Positions 40,406 to 48,050 are shown, counted from the stretch's first letter. The stretch is 64,000 nucleotides of DNA from Mesorhizobium ciceri WSM4083 (GCF_000519305.1 NZ_KI912610.1:62183-126182), one strand, 5' to 3'. Program-made: numbers and translations. Notes: generated from the sequence alone by a model not told the origin.

Positions 40406-41785
40406 ATGGACACGACCGGGGAAAGGGCGGGCGGCTGGCTCGACCGCTCACGCACCGTCGCCGAGCCTGGCTTCAGCAGGTGGATGGTGCCGCCGGCGGC
40501 GCTCTGCATCCACCTTTGCATCGGCCAGGCCTATGCGTTCAGCGTTTTCAACCTGCCGATGTCGAAGCTGATCGGCATCACCGACTCAGCGCCCGACGAC
40601 TGGAAGCTGACCGGCCTCGGCTGGATTTTCTCGATCGCGATCCTGTTCCTGGGCATTGCGGCGGCGTTCGGCGGGGGCTGGCTGGATCGTGTCGGGCCGC
40701 GCAAAGCCATGGTCGCTTCCGCCTGCTGTTTCGGTGGCGGCTTCATTGTGTCGGCGCTCGGCGTCTATCTGCACCAGTTGTGGATCATCTATCTCGGCTA
40801 TGGCGTCCTGGGCGGCATCGGTCTTGGCCTCGGCTACATCTCGCCGGTCAAGACGCTGATTACCTGGTTCCCGGACCGACCGGGCATGGCGACCGGCATG
40901 GCGATCATGGGCTTCGGCGGCGGCGCCTTCATCGCCTCGCCGCTGTCGGTCTATCTGATGAAGCTGTTTTCGACTCCTGAGCATATCGGCGTCGCCGAGA
41001 CCTTCCTGGTACTGGGCATCGTCTACTTCATCTTCATGCTGGTCGGCGCCGTTATCGTCAGGGTGCCACCGGAGGGCTGGCGGCCTGCCGGATGGACGCC
41101 GCCGGCGGCACAGAATGCGATGGTGACGACGTCCAATGTCCATCTCGACGATGCGTTGAAGACGCCGCAGTTCTGGCTGCTGTGGGGTGTGCTGTGCCTC
41201 AACGTGACGGCAGGCATCGGCGTGCTCGGCCAAGCCTCGGCCATGAGCCAGGAGATGTTCCCGGGACGCATCTCGCCGGCCGCTGCCGCCGGTTTCGTCG
41301 GCCTGTTGTCGATCTTCAACATGCTCGGCCGCTTCTTCTGGGCCTCGACCAGCGATTATATCGGCCGCAAGACAACCTATGCCATCTTCTTCGCGCTGGG
41401 TGTCGTCCTCTATGCGGCGGTGCCTTGGACCGGCCAGACCGGCAGCGTCTTCCTGTTCGTGCTGTTCTACGGGATCATCCTCAGCATGTATGGCGGCGGC
41501 TTCGCCACCATTCCCGCCTACCTGCGCGACGTCTTCGGCGTGCGTTACGTCGGGGCCATCCACGGCCGCTTGCTGACCGCGTGGTCGGTGGCGGGCGTGC
41601 TTGGCCCGGTGCTGGTGAATTATATCAGGCAGTACCAGATCGACAGCGGCGTGGCGAAGGCCGATGCCTACACGGTCACCATGTACATCATGGCCGGCCT
41701 GCTCGTTGTCGGCCTCCTGCTCAACCTGATGATGCGGCCGGTCAATGCGCGCTTCCACATGAAGACCGAACCAGCGGTGGCTTAG
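40406..41785 (+). CDS. OxlT-like MFS transporter (oxalate/formate antiporter family)
   Basis: A 459-residue MFS protein starting at 40406 after GGGAGGATGGA. It has about 12 membrane segments; the N terminus has the IGQAYAFSVFNLPMSKLIG segment and GWLDRVGPRKAM motif typical of the oxalate:formate antiporter family. Substrate is not certain; many members carry other monocarboxylates. A 38-residue hydrophobic protein follows and is probably an associated small subunit. The 248-base gap upstream (40158-40405) shows no recognisable feature. Confidence 0.85.
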   Translation: MDTTGERAGGWLDRSRTVAEPGFSRWMVPPAALCIHLCIGQAYAFSVFNLPMSKLIGITDSAPDDWKLTGLGWIFSIAILFLGIAAAFGGGWLDRVGPRKAMVASACCFGGGFIVSALGVYLHQLWIIYLGYGVLGGIGLGLGYISPVKTLITWFPDRPGMATGMAIMGFGGGAFIASPLSVYLMKLFSTPEHIGVAETFLVLGIVYFIFMLVGAVIVRVPPEGWRPAGWTPPAAQNAMVTTSNVHLDDALKTPQFWLLWGVLCLNVTAGIGVLGQASAMSQEMFPGRISPAAAAGFVGLLSIFNMLGRFFWASTSDYIGRKTTYAIFFALGVVLYAAVPWTGQTGSVFLFVLFYGIILSMYGGGFATIPAYLRDVFGVRYVGAIHGRLLTAWSVAGVLGPVLVNYIRQYQIDSGVAKADAYTVTMYIMAGLLVVGLLLNLMMRPVNARFHMKTEPAVA

Positions 41786-41793
41786 AGCCAGGT

Positions 41794-41816
41794 CCATCCC
41801 GATAGAATCGGGATGG
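41794..41816 (+). terminator. Hairpin after the OxlT-like gene
   Basis: CCATCCCGAT at 41794-41803 and ATCGGGATGG at 41807-41816 pair perfectly around a 3-base loop; flanking GAGCC/GGCTC extends it. A T-rich but broken tract follows. It may partly terminate the transporter mRNA before the small downstream gene. Confidence 0.5.
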
Positions 41817-41833
41817 GCTCTATCTTATTGTTT

Positions 41834-41882
41834 GAGCATGATCTTTTCCGAAAACCGGAGCCCATTTTTTGGGATCATGCTC
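41834..41882. repeat. Palindrome between the OxlT-like gene and its small partner
   Basis: GAGCATGATC at 41834-41843 is perfectly inverse to GATCATGCTC at 41873-41882. The interior pairs further (CCGGAG and CCC/GGG). It belongs to the rhizobial intergenic palindrome type and lies just before the ribosome site of the small gene. Confidence 0.65.
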
Positions 41883-41896
41883 TGAGGAGACCGACC

Positions 41897-42013
41897 ATGG
41901 CGCAAGGCAACGACAATTCGATCAAACTGACGCTGGCCTGGCTGCTGGTCGGCATCCCTTTGGTCTGGGGGTTCTGGATGACGCTGGTGAGTGCGACAGC
42001 CTTGTTCCAGTAG
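41897..42013 (+). CDS. Small membrane subunit of the MFS transporter
   Basis: A 38-residue protein (MAQGNDNSIKLTLAWLLVGI onward) with one membrane segment, starting at 41897 after GAGGAGACC. Tiny proteins of this form occur directly after OxlT-like transporter genes in many proteobacteria and are named MFS small subunits. Its role in transport is not established. Confidence 0.75.
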   Translation: MAQGNDNSIKLTLAWLLVGIPLVWGFWMTLVSATALFQ

Positions 42014-42041
42014 CCCCGTCTTCAGCTCGATCTGCCTGGCC

Positions 42042-42539
42042 TCAGACGGAGGTTCGTCTGATGTAATAGCGGACTGCTTTCTTGCCACCATGGATGACGG
42101 CATCGCCGGCCTCAGTGAAGCCAAGGGCTGCGTGAAAGGCATCCGAGGCAGGGTTCGGCGGGTCGGTGTTGACCTCGCAGGTGACCAGATTGTAGCCGGC
42201 GCGCTCAACATGGCCGAACAGATCCTGATAGAGCCGGCGGGCATGGCCGCGGCCGCGCGCTTGCGCCGCCACGACGACGCGGTCGACATAGACGAAGCGC
42301 TCATAGCGCTCGCGGAACCACAGGAAATTCGGGCTGTCGTAGTGGGCGTCCTGGTCGAAGGTCATGATGAAGGCTTCGAGATCGCCGATGCGCCTGGTGT
42401 AAAACGCCTCGCCAAGCAGGAAGGACAGCCGCTCAGCCTCCAGCCACGACAGTTCTGCGGCATGCTCGTTGTTGAGCGCCAGGATCGCCGCTTCGTCTGC
42501 GGCCGATACACAGGCTATCGGGGCAGGGGTCGAGGTCAT
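42042..42539 (-). CDS. GNAT-family N-acetyltransferase
   Basis: A 165-residue single GNAT domain. The acetyl-CoA pyrophosphate loop is RGRGHARRLY near 95-104, followed by a VNTDPPNPASDAFHAALGF motif-B region. The acceptor is unknown. Its ATG overlaps the stop of cutC by four bases (ATGA), so the two are translationally coupled. Confidence 0.88.
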   Translation of the reverse strand: MTSTPAPIACVSAADEAAILALNNEHAAELSWLEAERLSFLLGEAFYTRRIGDLEAFIMTFDQDAHYDSPNFLWFRERYERFVYVDRVVVAAQARGRGHARRLYQDLFGHVERAGYNLVTCEVNTDPPNPASDAFHAALGFTEAGDAVIHGGKKAVRYYIRRTSV

Positions 42540-43333
42540 GCCTTGGCTGCCGCGATCGTTGCCGCCACCAGCGGTGTGTCGGTCAGCGTGTTGCGGTACT
42601 CGCGATCGAGATCGGAGCCACCCATGCCGACATGGGGATTGCGGTAGTCCATGGCGCTCGGCACATCCTTGAGGGCGGCAAAATGCATTTCGGACAGGCC
42701 GGTTTTGCTGCGTACTTCGGCAATGTTGTGCAGATCCAGGCCGCCGCAGCCGAGGATGACGATGCGGTCGCCGGCCTGCCGCACCAGATCCGCCAACAGC
42801 GGCAAGCCTTCGATGGCAGTGTCACGCTGGCCGCTGGTCAGCACGCGGCCGACCTTGCTGCGGATCAGTGATTCGAGCGCCTCGGCCGGGTCGCGCGTCA
42901 TGTCGAAGGCGCGATGGCAGGTGACGTTCAAGGGGCCGGCAGCCTGCGTCAGTTCGCTCATGCGCGCCTCGTCCATGGTGCCATCGGCGTTCAGGCAGCC
43001 AAACACCACGCCGGGCACGCCGAGTTCGCGCAGTGCCGAGACATCGGCCAGCATCGAGGCGTATTCGGTCTCACTGTAGAGAAAATCGCCGCCGCGCGGC
43101 CGCACCATGACGTGAAACGGCACGCTTGCCTGCCCGATGGCGGCGCGGACCGTGCCGAGGCTTGGCGTGATGCCGCCTTCGACGAGGCTGGCGCACAGTT
43201 CGACCCGGTCGGCGCCGGCGGCTTGCGCCGCGAGAAGGCCGTCAATGCCTTCGACACAGATTTCGATCAGCGGCAGGCGGAGAGCTTTGGTCAAGGGGCG
43301 ATCCAGTCCATGATTTCTCGCCAGCCCTACCAC
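42536..43333 (-). CDS. cutC: CutC family protein (copper homeostasis)
   Basis: A 265-residue TIM-barrel protein with the CutC N-terminal pattern IEICVEGIDGLLAAQAAGADRVELC and the PFHVMVRPRGGDFLYS motif. The start is uncertain: GTG 43333 gives the full frame, TTG 43294 would begin nearer the usual N terminus. CutC was linked to copper tolerance in E. coli, though its biochemical activity remains unclear. Coupled to the GNAT gene. Confidence 0.87.
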   Translation of the reverse strand: MVGLARNHGLDRPLTKALRLPLIEICVEGIDGLLAAQAAGADRVELCASLVEGGITPSLGTVRAAIGQASVPFHVMVRPRGGDFLYSETEYASMLADVSALRELGVPGVVFGCLNADGTMDEARMSELTQAAGPLNVTCHRAFDMTRDPAEALESLIRSKVGRVLTSGQRDTAIEGLPLLADLVRQAGDRIVILGCGGLDLHNIAEVRSKTGLSEMHFAALKDVPSAMDYRNPHVGMGGSDLDREYRNTLTDTPLVAATIAAAKA

Positions 43334-43391
43334 CGGACCGGTTGCTGCGAAAGCGCGAACAGCCTTCAGCCTTCGCCCACAGAGTTGGCGG

Positions 43392-43823
43392 TTATTGGCG
43401 CAATTCCGTATTCTTGGCGCCTTGCTCGACCTGATCGATCACCAGAAGCTTCACCTCGATATCACCGATATTGGTGGCCTGATGCCACTGGCCGATCATT
43501 TCGACGATGAAATCGCCAGCCTTGTAGGTGTTGCTGTTGCCGGTCTCGACATTGGTGACCTTCAGCGTGCCGGCCTGGACATAGGCATAGCGCGGGAAAG
43601 GGTGCCTGTGGACCGGCAAGGTCGCGCCCGGCGCGATATCGTAGGTCGAGACCAGCACCTGCACGTTCTTCTGCGGCAGCGTGATCGGCTGGCCGGACGC
43701 GGTCGTCGTGCGCGACGCAAGAGGGGTCACCACGACAGGCGTGCCGCTGCTGTCCAGCGCGTGGGCCGGGTTCGTGGAAAAGGCCGCCGCGAGCAGCAGT
43801 CCGGACATCAAAATTTTTCGCAT
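43392..43823 (-). CDS. Exported cupin-domain protein
   Basis: A 143-residue protein starting MRKILMSGLLLAAAFSTNPA at 43823, with GGAG 8 bases upstream; the signal peptide ends near AHA-LDS. The mature part is one cupin: HRHPFPRYAYVQAG (motif 1, two His) and GDFIVEMIGQWHQATN (motif 2, His). Probably a periplasmic metal-binding or small-molecule-binding protein; no enzymatic role can be assigned. Confidence 0.8.
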   Translation of the reverse strand: MRKILMSGLLLAAAFSTNPAHALDSSGTPVVVTPLASRTTTASGQPITLPQKNVQVLVSTYDIAPGATLPVHRHPFPRYAYVQAGTLKVTNVETGNSNTYKAGDFIVEMIGQWHQATNIGDIEVKLLVIDQVEQGAKNTELRQ

Positions 43824-43922
43824 GATTCGCTCCACCCCTAGCGTCAACATCGCGCAGTGGCCACCAGCACGCAAGGCAGCGCCTGGGCACCTGCCTGCCG
43901 CCAGAAAATTTTTTACGCCCCT

Positions 43923-43951
43923 CTTGACGGAAAAAAACACGATTACCAGAT
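43923..43951 (+). promoter_or_regulatory. Candidate RpoH (heat-shock sigma) promoter of hsp20
   Basis: CTTGAC at 43923-43928 and CCAGAT at 43946-43951 are separated by 17 bases, close to the alphaproteobacterial sigma-32 pattern (CTTG, then CCxxxT). Transcription would begin near 43958 and include the three hairpins ahead of hsp20. Confidence 0.5.
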
Positions 43952-43957
43952 CGTTTT

Positions 43958-44043
43958 CCGTCGAGGCTTCGGCTCGACATACTGGCGTCGCAGCGGCGCT
44001 GCGACAGCCTCGTAACCCATGTTGCTTCACGGAGGATATGGCT
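43958..44043 (+). ncRNA. Probable ROSE-type RNA thermometer in the hsp20 leader
   Basis: The leader folds into successive hairpins: TCGAG/CTCGA (43961-43977), GTCGCAGC/GCTGCGAC (43987-44005, perfect 8 bp), and a last one pairing CCTCGT (44008-44013) with ACGGAGG (44029-44035), which hides the Shine-Dalgarno GGAGG. TTGCT, the conserved ROSE element, sits in the last hairpin just before it. This matches the layout of rhizobial ROSE thermometers upstream of small heat-shock genes. Confidence 0.6.
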
Positions 44044-44532
44044 ATGAGAAGCTTTGATTATACCCCTCTTTACCGCACAACGGTCGGCTTCGACCGTCTC
44101 TTCGATATGCTCGAGAAAAGCGGGCGCTCCGACTGGCCTCCCTACAATATCGAGAAGATTGGCGAGAACGACTATCGCATTACGATGGCTATCGCCGGCT
44201 TCGCTCTCGATGAGGTCGAACTCATGCAGAACGGCCCCGAATTGTCTGTCATCGGCCAAAGGAAACCCGACCAGGAAAATCGGGAGGTCCTTCATCGCGG
44301 CTTGGCGACGGGCAACTTCAAGCAGGTGTTCAAACTTGCCGACCATGTAAAGGTCAAGGCGGCCAACCTCGAGAATGGCTTGCTGTCGGTGGACCTGATC
44401 CGCGAAGTGCCCGAGGAACTCAAGCCTCGGCGCATTGAGATAGGGTCCGAAGCCAAAGCGGTTTCGCTCGAGCAACCCGGCAAGAAGCAGTTGATCGATT
44501 CGAAGGCGGAGCCTCAACGCGAGGTCGCCTGA
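44044..44532 (+). CDS. Small heat-shock protein, Hsp20/IbpA type
   Basis: A 162-residue protein starting MRSFDYTPLYRTTVGFDRLF; ATG 44044 is 8 bases after GGAGG, whereas ATG 44038 is too close. The alpha-crystallin domain spans about 33-130, with ENGLLSVDLIREVPEE at its end. It is an ATP-independent holdase that binds unfolding proteins under heat stress. Control is probably by an RpoH promoter and a thermosensitive leader. Confidence 0.92.
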   Translation: MRSFDYTPLYRTTVGFDRLFDMLEKSGRSDWPPYNIEKIGENDYRITMAIAGFALDEVELMQNGPELSVIGQRKPDQENREVLHRGLATGNFKQVFKLADHVKVKAANLENGLLSVDLIREVPEELKPRRIEIGSEAKAVSLEQPGKKQLIDSKAEPQREVA

Positions 44533-44557
44533 TTCCCTGGACCTAGATCTACGGTCC

Positions 44558-44580
44558 GCCTCCCGGTTCGGCCGGGAGGC
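44558..44580 (+). terminator. Strong GC hairpin after hsp20
   Basis: GCCTCCCGG at 44558-44566 pairs perfectly with CCGGGAGGC at 44572-44580 around TTCGG. No T run follows; the next gene starts 20 bases on, so it may be an attenuating or mRNA-stabilising structure. Confidence 0.45.
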
Positions 44581-44600
44581 ACAGATCGCGGAGAATGGAG

Positions 44601-45048
44601 ATGAGAACCGAAGCTTACATTTTTCACCAACCTGAACCGAAAAATCTTGCCGCGGAATCCGCTGAGTTGCGGACGCCGGATGATGTGCTGAACGAGGAGA
44701 CGATGACGATCGGTGCAAAGCGGGCCTTGCTCGCTTTCTGGGCTTCCGACGTTCATGCGGTTCCTGACAGTCCCGCGTTCAGACATCGGCGCCATCGTTG
44801 AAGTCAGCGACATACTCCGCGCCCTGCGTCTTCTGGACGAATCCGGGCAGGAAACGCGTGTTTCAAAGGTGTCGGAAACCGTCAGCCTGTCTTTCGACCG
44901 GCGCCGCAGGAAGAGCCGTCTCGGTTGGATGCGGCATCCCTGGCGAGATGACGACGATGATCCGCCGCCAATCCCGGCCTTTGCAACGGTGCCGCCCGGG
45001 CGTGGAGGTGGCGGCATGTTGGCCGAGCCGGAGCATGCAATCGCATAA
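44601..45048 (+). pseudogene. Frameshifted small hypothetical gene downstream of hsp20
   Basis: Two frames appear to be halves of one protein. The first (MRTEAYIFHQPEPKNLAAES onward, from 44601 with GGAGA 6 bases upstream) runs to about 44785 and then turns to HRRHR and stops. The second, from about 44780 in another frame, continues IGAIVEVSDILRALRLLDES and ends with a WRDDDDDPPPIP tail at 45048. I recognise the joined order from rhizobial hypothetical proteins. Either a natural frameshift near 44780-44790 or a sequencing error explains it. Function unknown. Confidence 0.55.
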
Positions 45049-45090
45049 TGACCCGAACCAGCAACAACCCCGTGCCGAATGGAGGATTAC

Positions 45091-45390
45091 ATGAGTGACA
45101 GGACGTTCGACCAACCGGTCCTGGTCAAGAATGGCGAGTTCATTCAAGAAATAGGGTGCCTCGACGACGCCTTTGACTTCTTTGACGAGTGGCCAAGGGA
45201 GCGGCGGGGTCCGATTTTCGAGACGGCCTTTCGAGCCTGCCAGCGTGCTCACGACGGCCAGGTTCCGCTGACGGTGGCGCGCGACGCCGTCGCCGGCTTC
45301 GCAAGATCCGTCAAGATCCTGCAGGACCCGCTTGCTCAATTCCCTTGGATGGACGGCACAAGGTCAGGTCGCGGCGGGATTACCGCTTAG
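45091..45390 (+). CDS. DUF982 domain protein
   Basis: A 99-residue protein starting MSDRTFDQPV at 45091 (an upstream Met at 45079 is possible). It has the DUF982 form: an acidic LDDAFDFFDEWPRERRGPIF segment followed by a helical AFRACQRAHDGQ region. DUF982 proteins are common and multicopy in rhizobia; no function is known. Confidence 0.75.
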   Translation: MSDRTFDQPVLVKNGEFIQEIGCLDDAFDFFDEWPRERRGPIFETAFRACQRAHDGQVPLTVARDAVAGFARSVKILQDPLAQFPWMDGTRSGRGGITA

Positions 45391-45446
45391 CATTGATAGG
45401 GGCGGCGCTGCCAGGATGGCGCGCTGCATGGTCGTCGTTCACATCG

Positions 45447-45482
45447 CTACAAGGTGAACTGCCCTACCAGTTCACCTTGTAG
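45447..45482. terminator. Perfect 15-bp hairpin after the DUF982 gene
   Basis: CTACAAGGTGAACTG at 45447-45461 is perfectly inverse to 45468-45482 around a 6-base loop. The stem is long and exact, 57 bases after the stop. There is no T tract, so it may be an operator or an mRNA end structure rather than an intrinsic terminator. Confidence 0.45.
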
Positions 45483-45597
45483 CGGGGCGGCTCGATCGTT
45501 TGTTCGAACTCCTGGTGCGGTTTTTGGCAGCTGGCTAGGTCAGCCTCGCAACAGTCATCGCTAATATAATATTCGAGGCGTCACCACAGGAGGTTCA

Positions 45598-45843
45598 ATG
45601 GTTTCCGCTATCGCAAGTCAACATCGGCAAGTCCCGGAAAAACAAACGGCAGCGGGAAAGCCGCAAACGAGCGAAGGATTTTCACCGGGCCGCAGCGCGG
45701 ACGCCGTGGGACACCTCGCCAAAATCATGGTTGCAGCAGGCGGTGATGTTGACGCTGGTGCGCAAGGCCGCGCGGCATCCAGGATCGCCAGGATGGATAT
45801 CACCGTTTTGACCGCGCCACCCGCAGAAACACCAACTGAGTAA
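45598..45843 (+). CDS. Small hypothetical protein
   Basis: An 81-residue frame with a good ribosome site (AGGAGG, 3 bases before ATG). It is rich in Ala, Gly, Gln and Thr, with no membrane segment or recognised motif. Translation is plausible from the start context; function unknown. Confidence 0.5.
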   Translation: MVSAIASQHRQVPEKQTAAGKPQTSEGFSPGRSADAVGHLAKIMVAAGGDVDAGAQGRAASRIARMDITVLTAPPAETPTE

Positions 45844-45899
45844 GATAGGCTCGTTCGGGCTTCCTTGCCGCCATCGGCGGCATGCGATGCTCTCGCAGA

Positions 45900-46094
45900 T
45901 TATGCCACGGCTCTCAGCGGAGGCTCCGCCATCGTCCCCAAGCCGTCGCATTCCGTGCAGGTACCTGTCTTTCCGGGGCAGCCACCCCGATGGGTTCCCT
46001 GCGGGCAGCAGTGCCCGTTTGACGCATACCACTTGGAGCAGTCGAAAACCCTGCCGCTGCCATGACAGCGCACGCATACCATATCTGAAGTCAT
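45900..46094 (-). CDS. Small cysteine-rich protein with DnaJ-like zinc motifs
   Basis: A 64-residue frame with CVRCHGSGRV, CSKWYASNGHCC and CTECDGLG, that is two CxxCxGxG-type knuckles as in the DnaJ zinc domain plus further Cys. It probably binds zinc. The start (46094 or 46082) lacks a strong ribosome site. Function unknown; similar stand-alone zinc proteins occur in rhizobia. Confidence 0.5.
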   Translation of the reverse strand: MTSDMVCVRCHGSGRVFDCSKWYASNGHCCPQGTHRGGCPGKTGTCTECDGLGTMAEPPLRAVA

Positions 46095-46219
46095 TCTCAA
46101 TTCTTGCCCAACCCAAACGCACTCGCCCGACGCCGCAAGTAACAGGAGTCATTGCGCTTTCAATCACATCGCCCTGACTTAAATTGGGGAGATCGACGGA
46201 TGGCCGGAATCGGGGCGAA

Positions 46220-46468
46220 CTATCGCTGCGCCGTAATTACGTTCCTCGTGAAAACCTTGCTCGCCACAACCCGCGTTGGGCATTGGCCGGCACCAACAGG
46301 CTGGGCCGGCTTGTCCGGTTCCTTCTCGGCGGTGACAGCGACTGCATCACCGGACTGCGCGTTGGCGGCCTGTGTGGCCGTGGACGCGAAGAGCACCGTC
46401 TGAGTGATGAGAGCCGAAAACGCGGCAACCTGGACCAGCACGGCGGCGAGGGCGATCTTCTTGAGCAT
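46220..46468 (-). CDS. Small exported hypothetical protein
   Basis: An 82-residue frame beginning MLKKIALAAVLVQVAAFSAL, a convincing signal peptide (cleavage near ANA-QSG), followed by a short Glu/Lys/Pro-rich mature part with one Cys. No family recognised. No good ribosome site is visible, so it is moderately supported. Confidence 0.45.
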   Translation of the reverse strand: MLKKIALAAVLVQVAAFSALITQTVLFASTATQAANAQSGDAVAVTAEKEPDKPAQPVGAGQCPTRVVASKVFTRNVITAQR

Positions 46469-46563
46469 CCGAGAGAACGATCTTCGATGTTCCCGGTTCC
46501 CCGCGCATTCAGGTTTTCGACTTGCTACGGGAACAAGAGACCGGCAGTGCGGTTAACTCGATT

Positions 46564-46725
46564 ATGCCGAGCAAGATCAAAGAGCCACCCTCGAAGCTCC
46601 AGCCGGAGAAGGTACCTATCCGACGTCGGGACAAAGAAGCCCCGCCAGAGCTCGAACATGTCGACCCGCCACCGCGAGACGTGCGAGAGGCACCGGCCCC
46701 CAATCCGAACGGCGACAAGAGATGA
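46564..46725 (+). CDS. Proline- and charge-rich small hypothetical protein
   Basis: A 53-residue frame (MPSKIKEPPSKLQPEKVPIR onward) made almost only of Pro, Lys, Glu, Arg and Asp, probably disordered. No ribosome site and no known family; it could be a chance frame. Confidence 0.3.
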   Translation: MPSKIKEPPSKLQPEKVPIRRRDKEAPPELEHVDPPPRDVREAPAPNPNGDKR

Positions 46726-46867
46726 AATCCTGATGGGGCCCGTGATCGAAGCGCGCTGCATAGCGGCGCCAAGTCAAGTTGAGGATCAACCTGCTGCCTG
46801 CGGTTTTCCAGACATGCCATTGATCAGCCCCTATGGGCGACGTGACCGTCTCAAGGCTTTGAAAGAT

Positions 46868-46942
46868 TGGCTCCCCGGGCCGGATTCGAACCAGCGACCA
46901 ACCGGTTAACAGCCGGTTGCTCTACCACTGAGCTACCGGGGA
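46868..46942 (-). tRNA. tRNA-Asn (GTT)
   Basis: Read on the minus strand the acceptor arm TCCCCGG pairs with CCGGGGA, the D arm has TAGCTCAGTGGTAGAGC, the anticodon loop CTGTTAA gives GTT, and the T loop is GGTTCGAATCC. The 3' CCA is encoded (46868-46870). Confidence 0.95.
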
Positions 46943-47165
46943 ACGGGGGCTCTTATGTGAGTGGCGCAGCCTATAGCTGCCCTTTTCGGCTTTGCAAAGA
47001 AGCTTTTCACATTTTTACGAGGCTTTTTCGCACAGGCCTTTCTCGCAATCGTCGACGGATGCCCTCATATTAGCCGTCTTGGTGGGGATATGGAACCGAA
47101 AGCGCGGCGGCGGCTTTGGTTCCAGCATGCTTGCGAACAATCAAACGGGTCAATTTTTCGAGACG

Positions 47166-47423
47166 ATGACAGCACAAGATAACCAGATGCCGGCGCGAAA
47201 AATCTCCGTTTTCGGGCGCGAGTTCAAAATGCCGCGCTCGCGTGGGCTCAGAATCACGATCGGCATCCTGCTGACCATCGGCGGCATCCTCGGTTTTCTG
47301 CCGATCCTCGGCTTCTGGATGGTTCCGCTCGGATTGCTGGTGCTGTCCTATGAATTCGCCATGGTTCGCCGTCACCGGCGTCGCTTCGTCGTCTGGTGGG
47401 AACGGCGTCGCCGGCCCGATTGA
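47166..47423 (+). CDS. Small inner membrane protein, PGPGW-like
   Basis: An 85-residue protein from ATG 47166 with one or two membrane segments (ITIGILLTIGGILGFLPILG and MVPLGLLVLSYEFA) and a basic C terminus (RRHRRRFVVWWERRRR). The layout resembles the PGPGW transmembrane family, although the central motif is altered to LPILGFW. Function unknown. The 223 bases before it hold only the tRNA-Asn leader. Confidence 0.6.
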   Translation: MTAQDNQMPARKISVFGREFKMPRSRGLRITIGILLTIGGILGFLPILGFWMVPLGLLVLSYEFAMVRRHRRRFVVWWERRRRPD

Positions 47424-47447
47424 CCGCCGATAGCGCAAGGTGGTTGT

Positions 47448-47654
47448 TCAGCGGGCGGCGTGCTCTTCCAGTGCCTCATGGATCTGCTTGAGAATTGCCG
47501 CGGCCGAGGCAAGCCTTGCCCTGTCATGCGGCGACAGGCTGCCCGCACCTTCGATGGACAGGCGGTCGATGGCGTAGTGCAAAAGCTCTCCGCATTGTGG
47601 CAGGGACAGGTTGGCCGACGCGGTTTTGTCTTTTACGACCTTTGCCTGATGCAT
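47448..47654 (-). CDS. Small hypothetical protein
   Basis: A 68-residue helical protein from ATG 47654, chosen because GGAGG lies 8 bases upstream; an upstream start at 47678 would overlap that site. The sequence LPQCGELLHYAIDRLSIEGAG then HDRARLASAAAILKQIHEAL looks like a compact two-helix protein. No family recognised. It converges with the membrane protein gene. The 227 bases between it and tRNA-Cys show nothing recognisable. Confidence 0.6.
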   Translation of the reverse strand: MHQAKVVKDKTASANLSLPQCGELLHYAIDRLSIEGAGSLSPHDRARLASAAAILKQIHEALEEHAAR

Positions 47655-47881
47655 GGCTTTGCCTCCTGGCGTGCTCAACGCATAAGCCGTGGATGCGTTT
47701 CTTTCAGCGGCAGGTCATGCTTACCAATCCGCTAATATGCCGTTGTGTTGGCTGGGTAATGAGGATTTGACGGATGCTGCCCGGAACTGGCGCCGAGGAA
47801 ACCGTTCGGAATGCACGGTGGCCGCTTGACGGCATTTTCGCCGCAACCTATTGGAACCGGGTGGAACGCCGGGAGCAATGA

Positions 47882-47955
47882 GGCCTCGTGGCGGAGTGGT
47901 TACGCAGAGGACTGCAAATCCTTGCACCCCGGTTCGATTCCGGGCGAGGCCTCCA
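47882..47955 (+). tRNA. tRNA-Cys (GCA), prophage integration target
   Basis: GGCCTCG pairs with CGAGGCC; the anticodon loop CTGCAAA gives GCA; the T arm is GGTTCGATTCC; CCA is encoded at 47953-47955. The gene is intact and is followed at once by phage DNA with the integrase gene pointing toward it, the normal arrangement for a tRNA-integrated prophage. Confidence 0.96.
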
Positions 47956-48050
47956 ATGCCGGTTACTATAGCGGAATTCGCGTTTTAAATCAATCATTTA
48001 GATAGCGAATTCCGCCGCGTTATACGACGTTGGCATTCCCGCGTTATACA
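47930..48050. other. Probable attL region with integrase-site-like repeats
   Basis: The attachment core is expected in the 3' part of tRNA-Cys. Just outside, GCGGAATTCGC (47971-47981) and GCGAATTCCGC (48005-48015) form a perfect inverted repeat, and GCGTTATAC occurs twice in direct orientation (48017-48025 and 48041-48049). The second copy overlaps the integrase stop codon. Such repeats are typical of integrase arm sites, but the core could not be confirmed without attR. Confidence 0.5.

Noticed and set aside
46509..46820. 103-codon leftward frame near the tRNA-Asn
   Set aside because: Ser/Gly-rich with no start signal; appears to be a chance frame.
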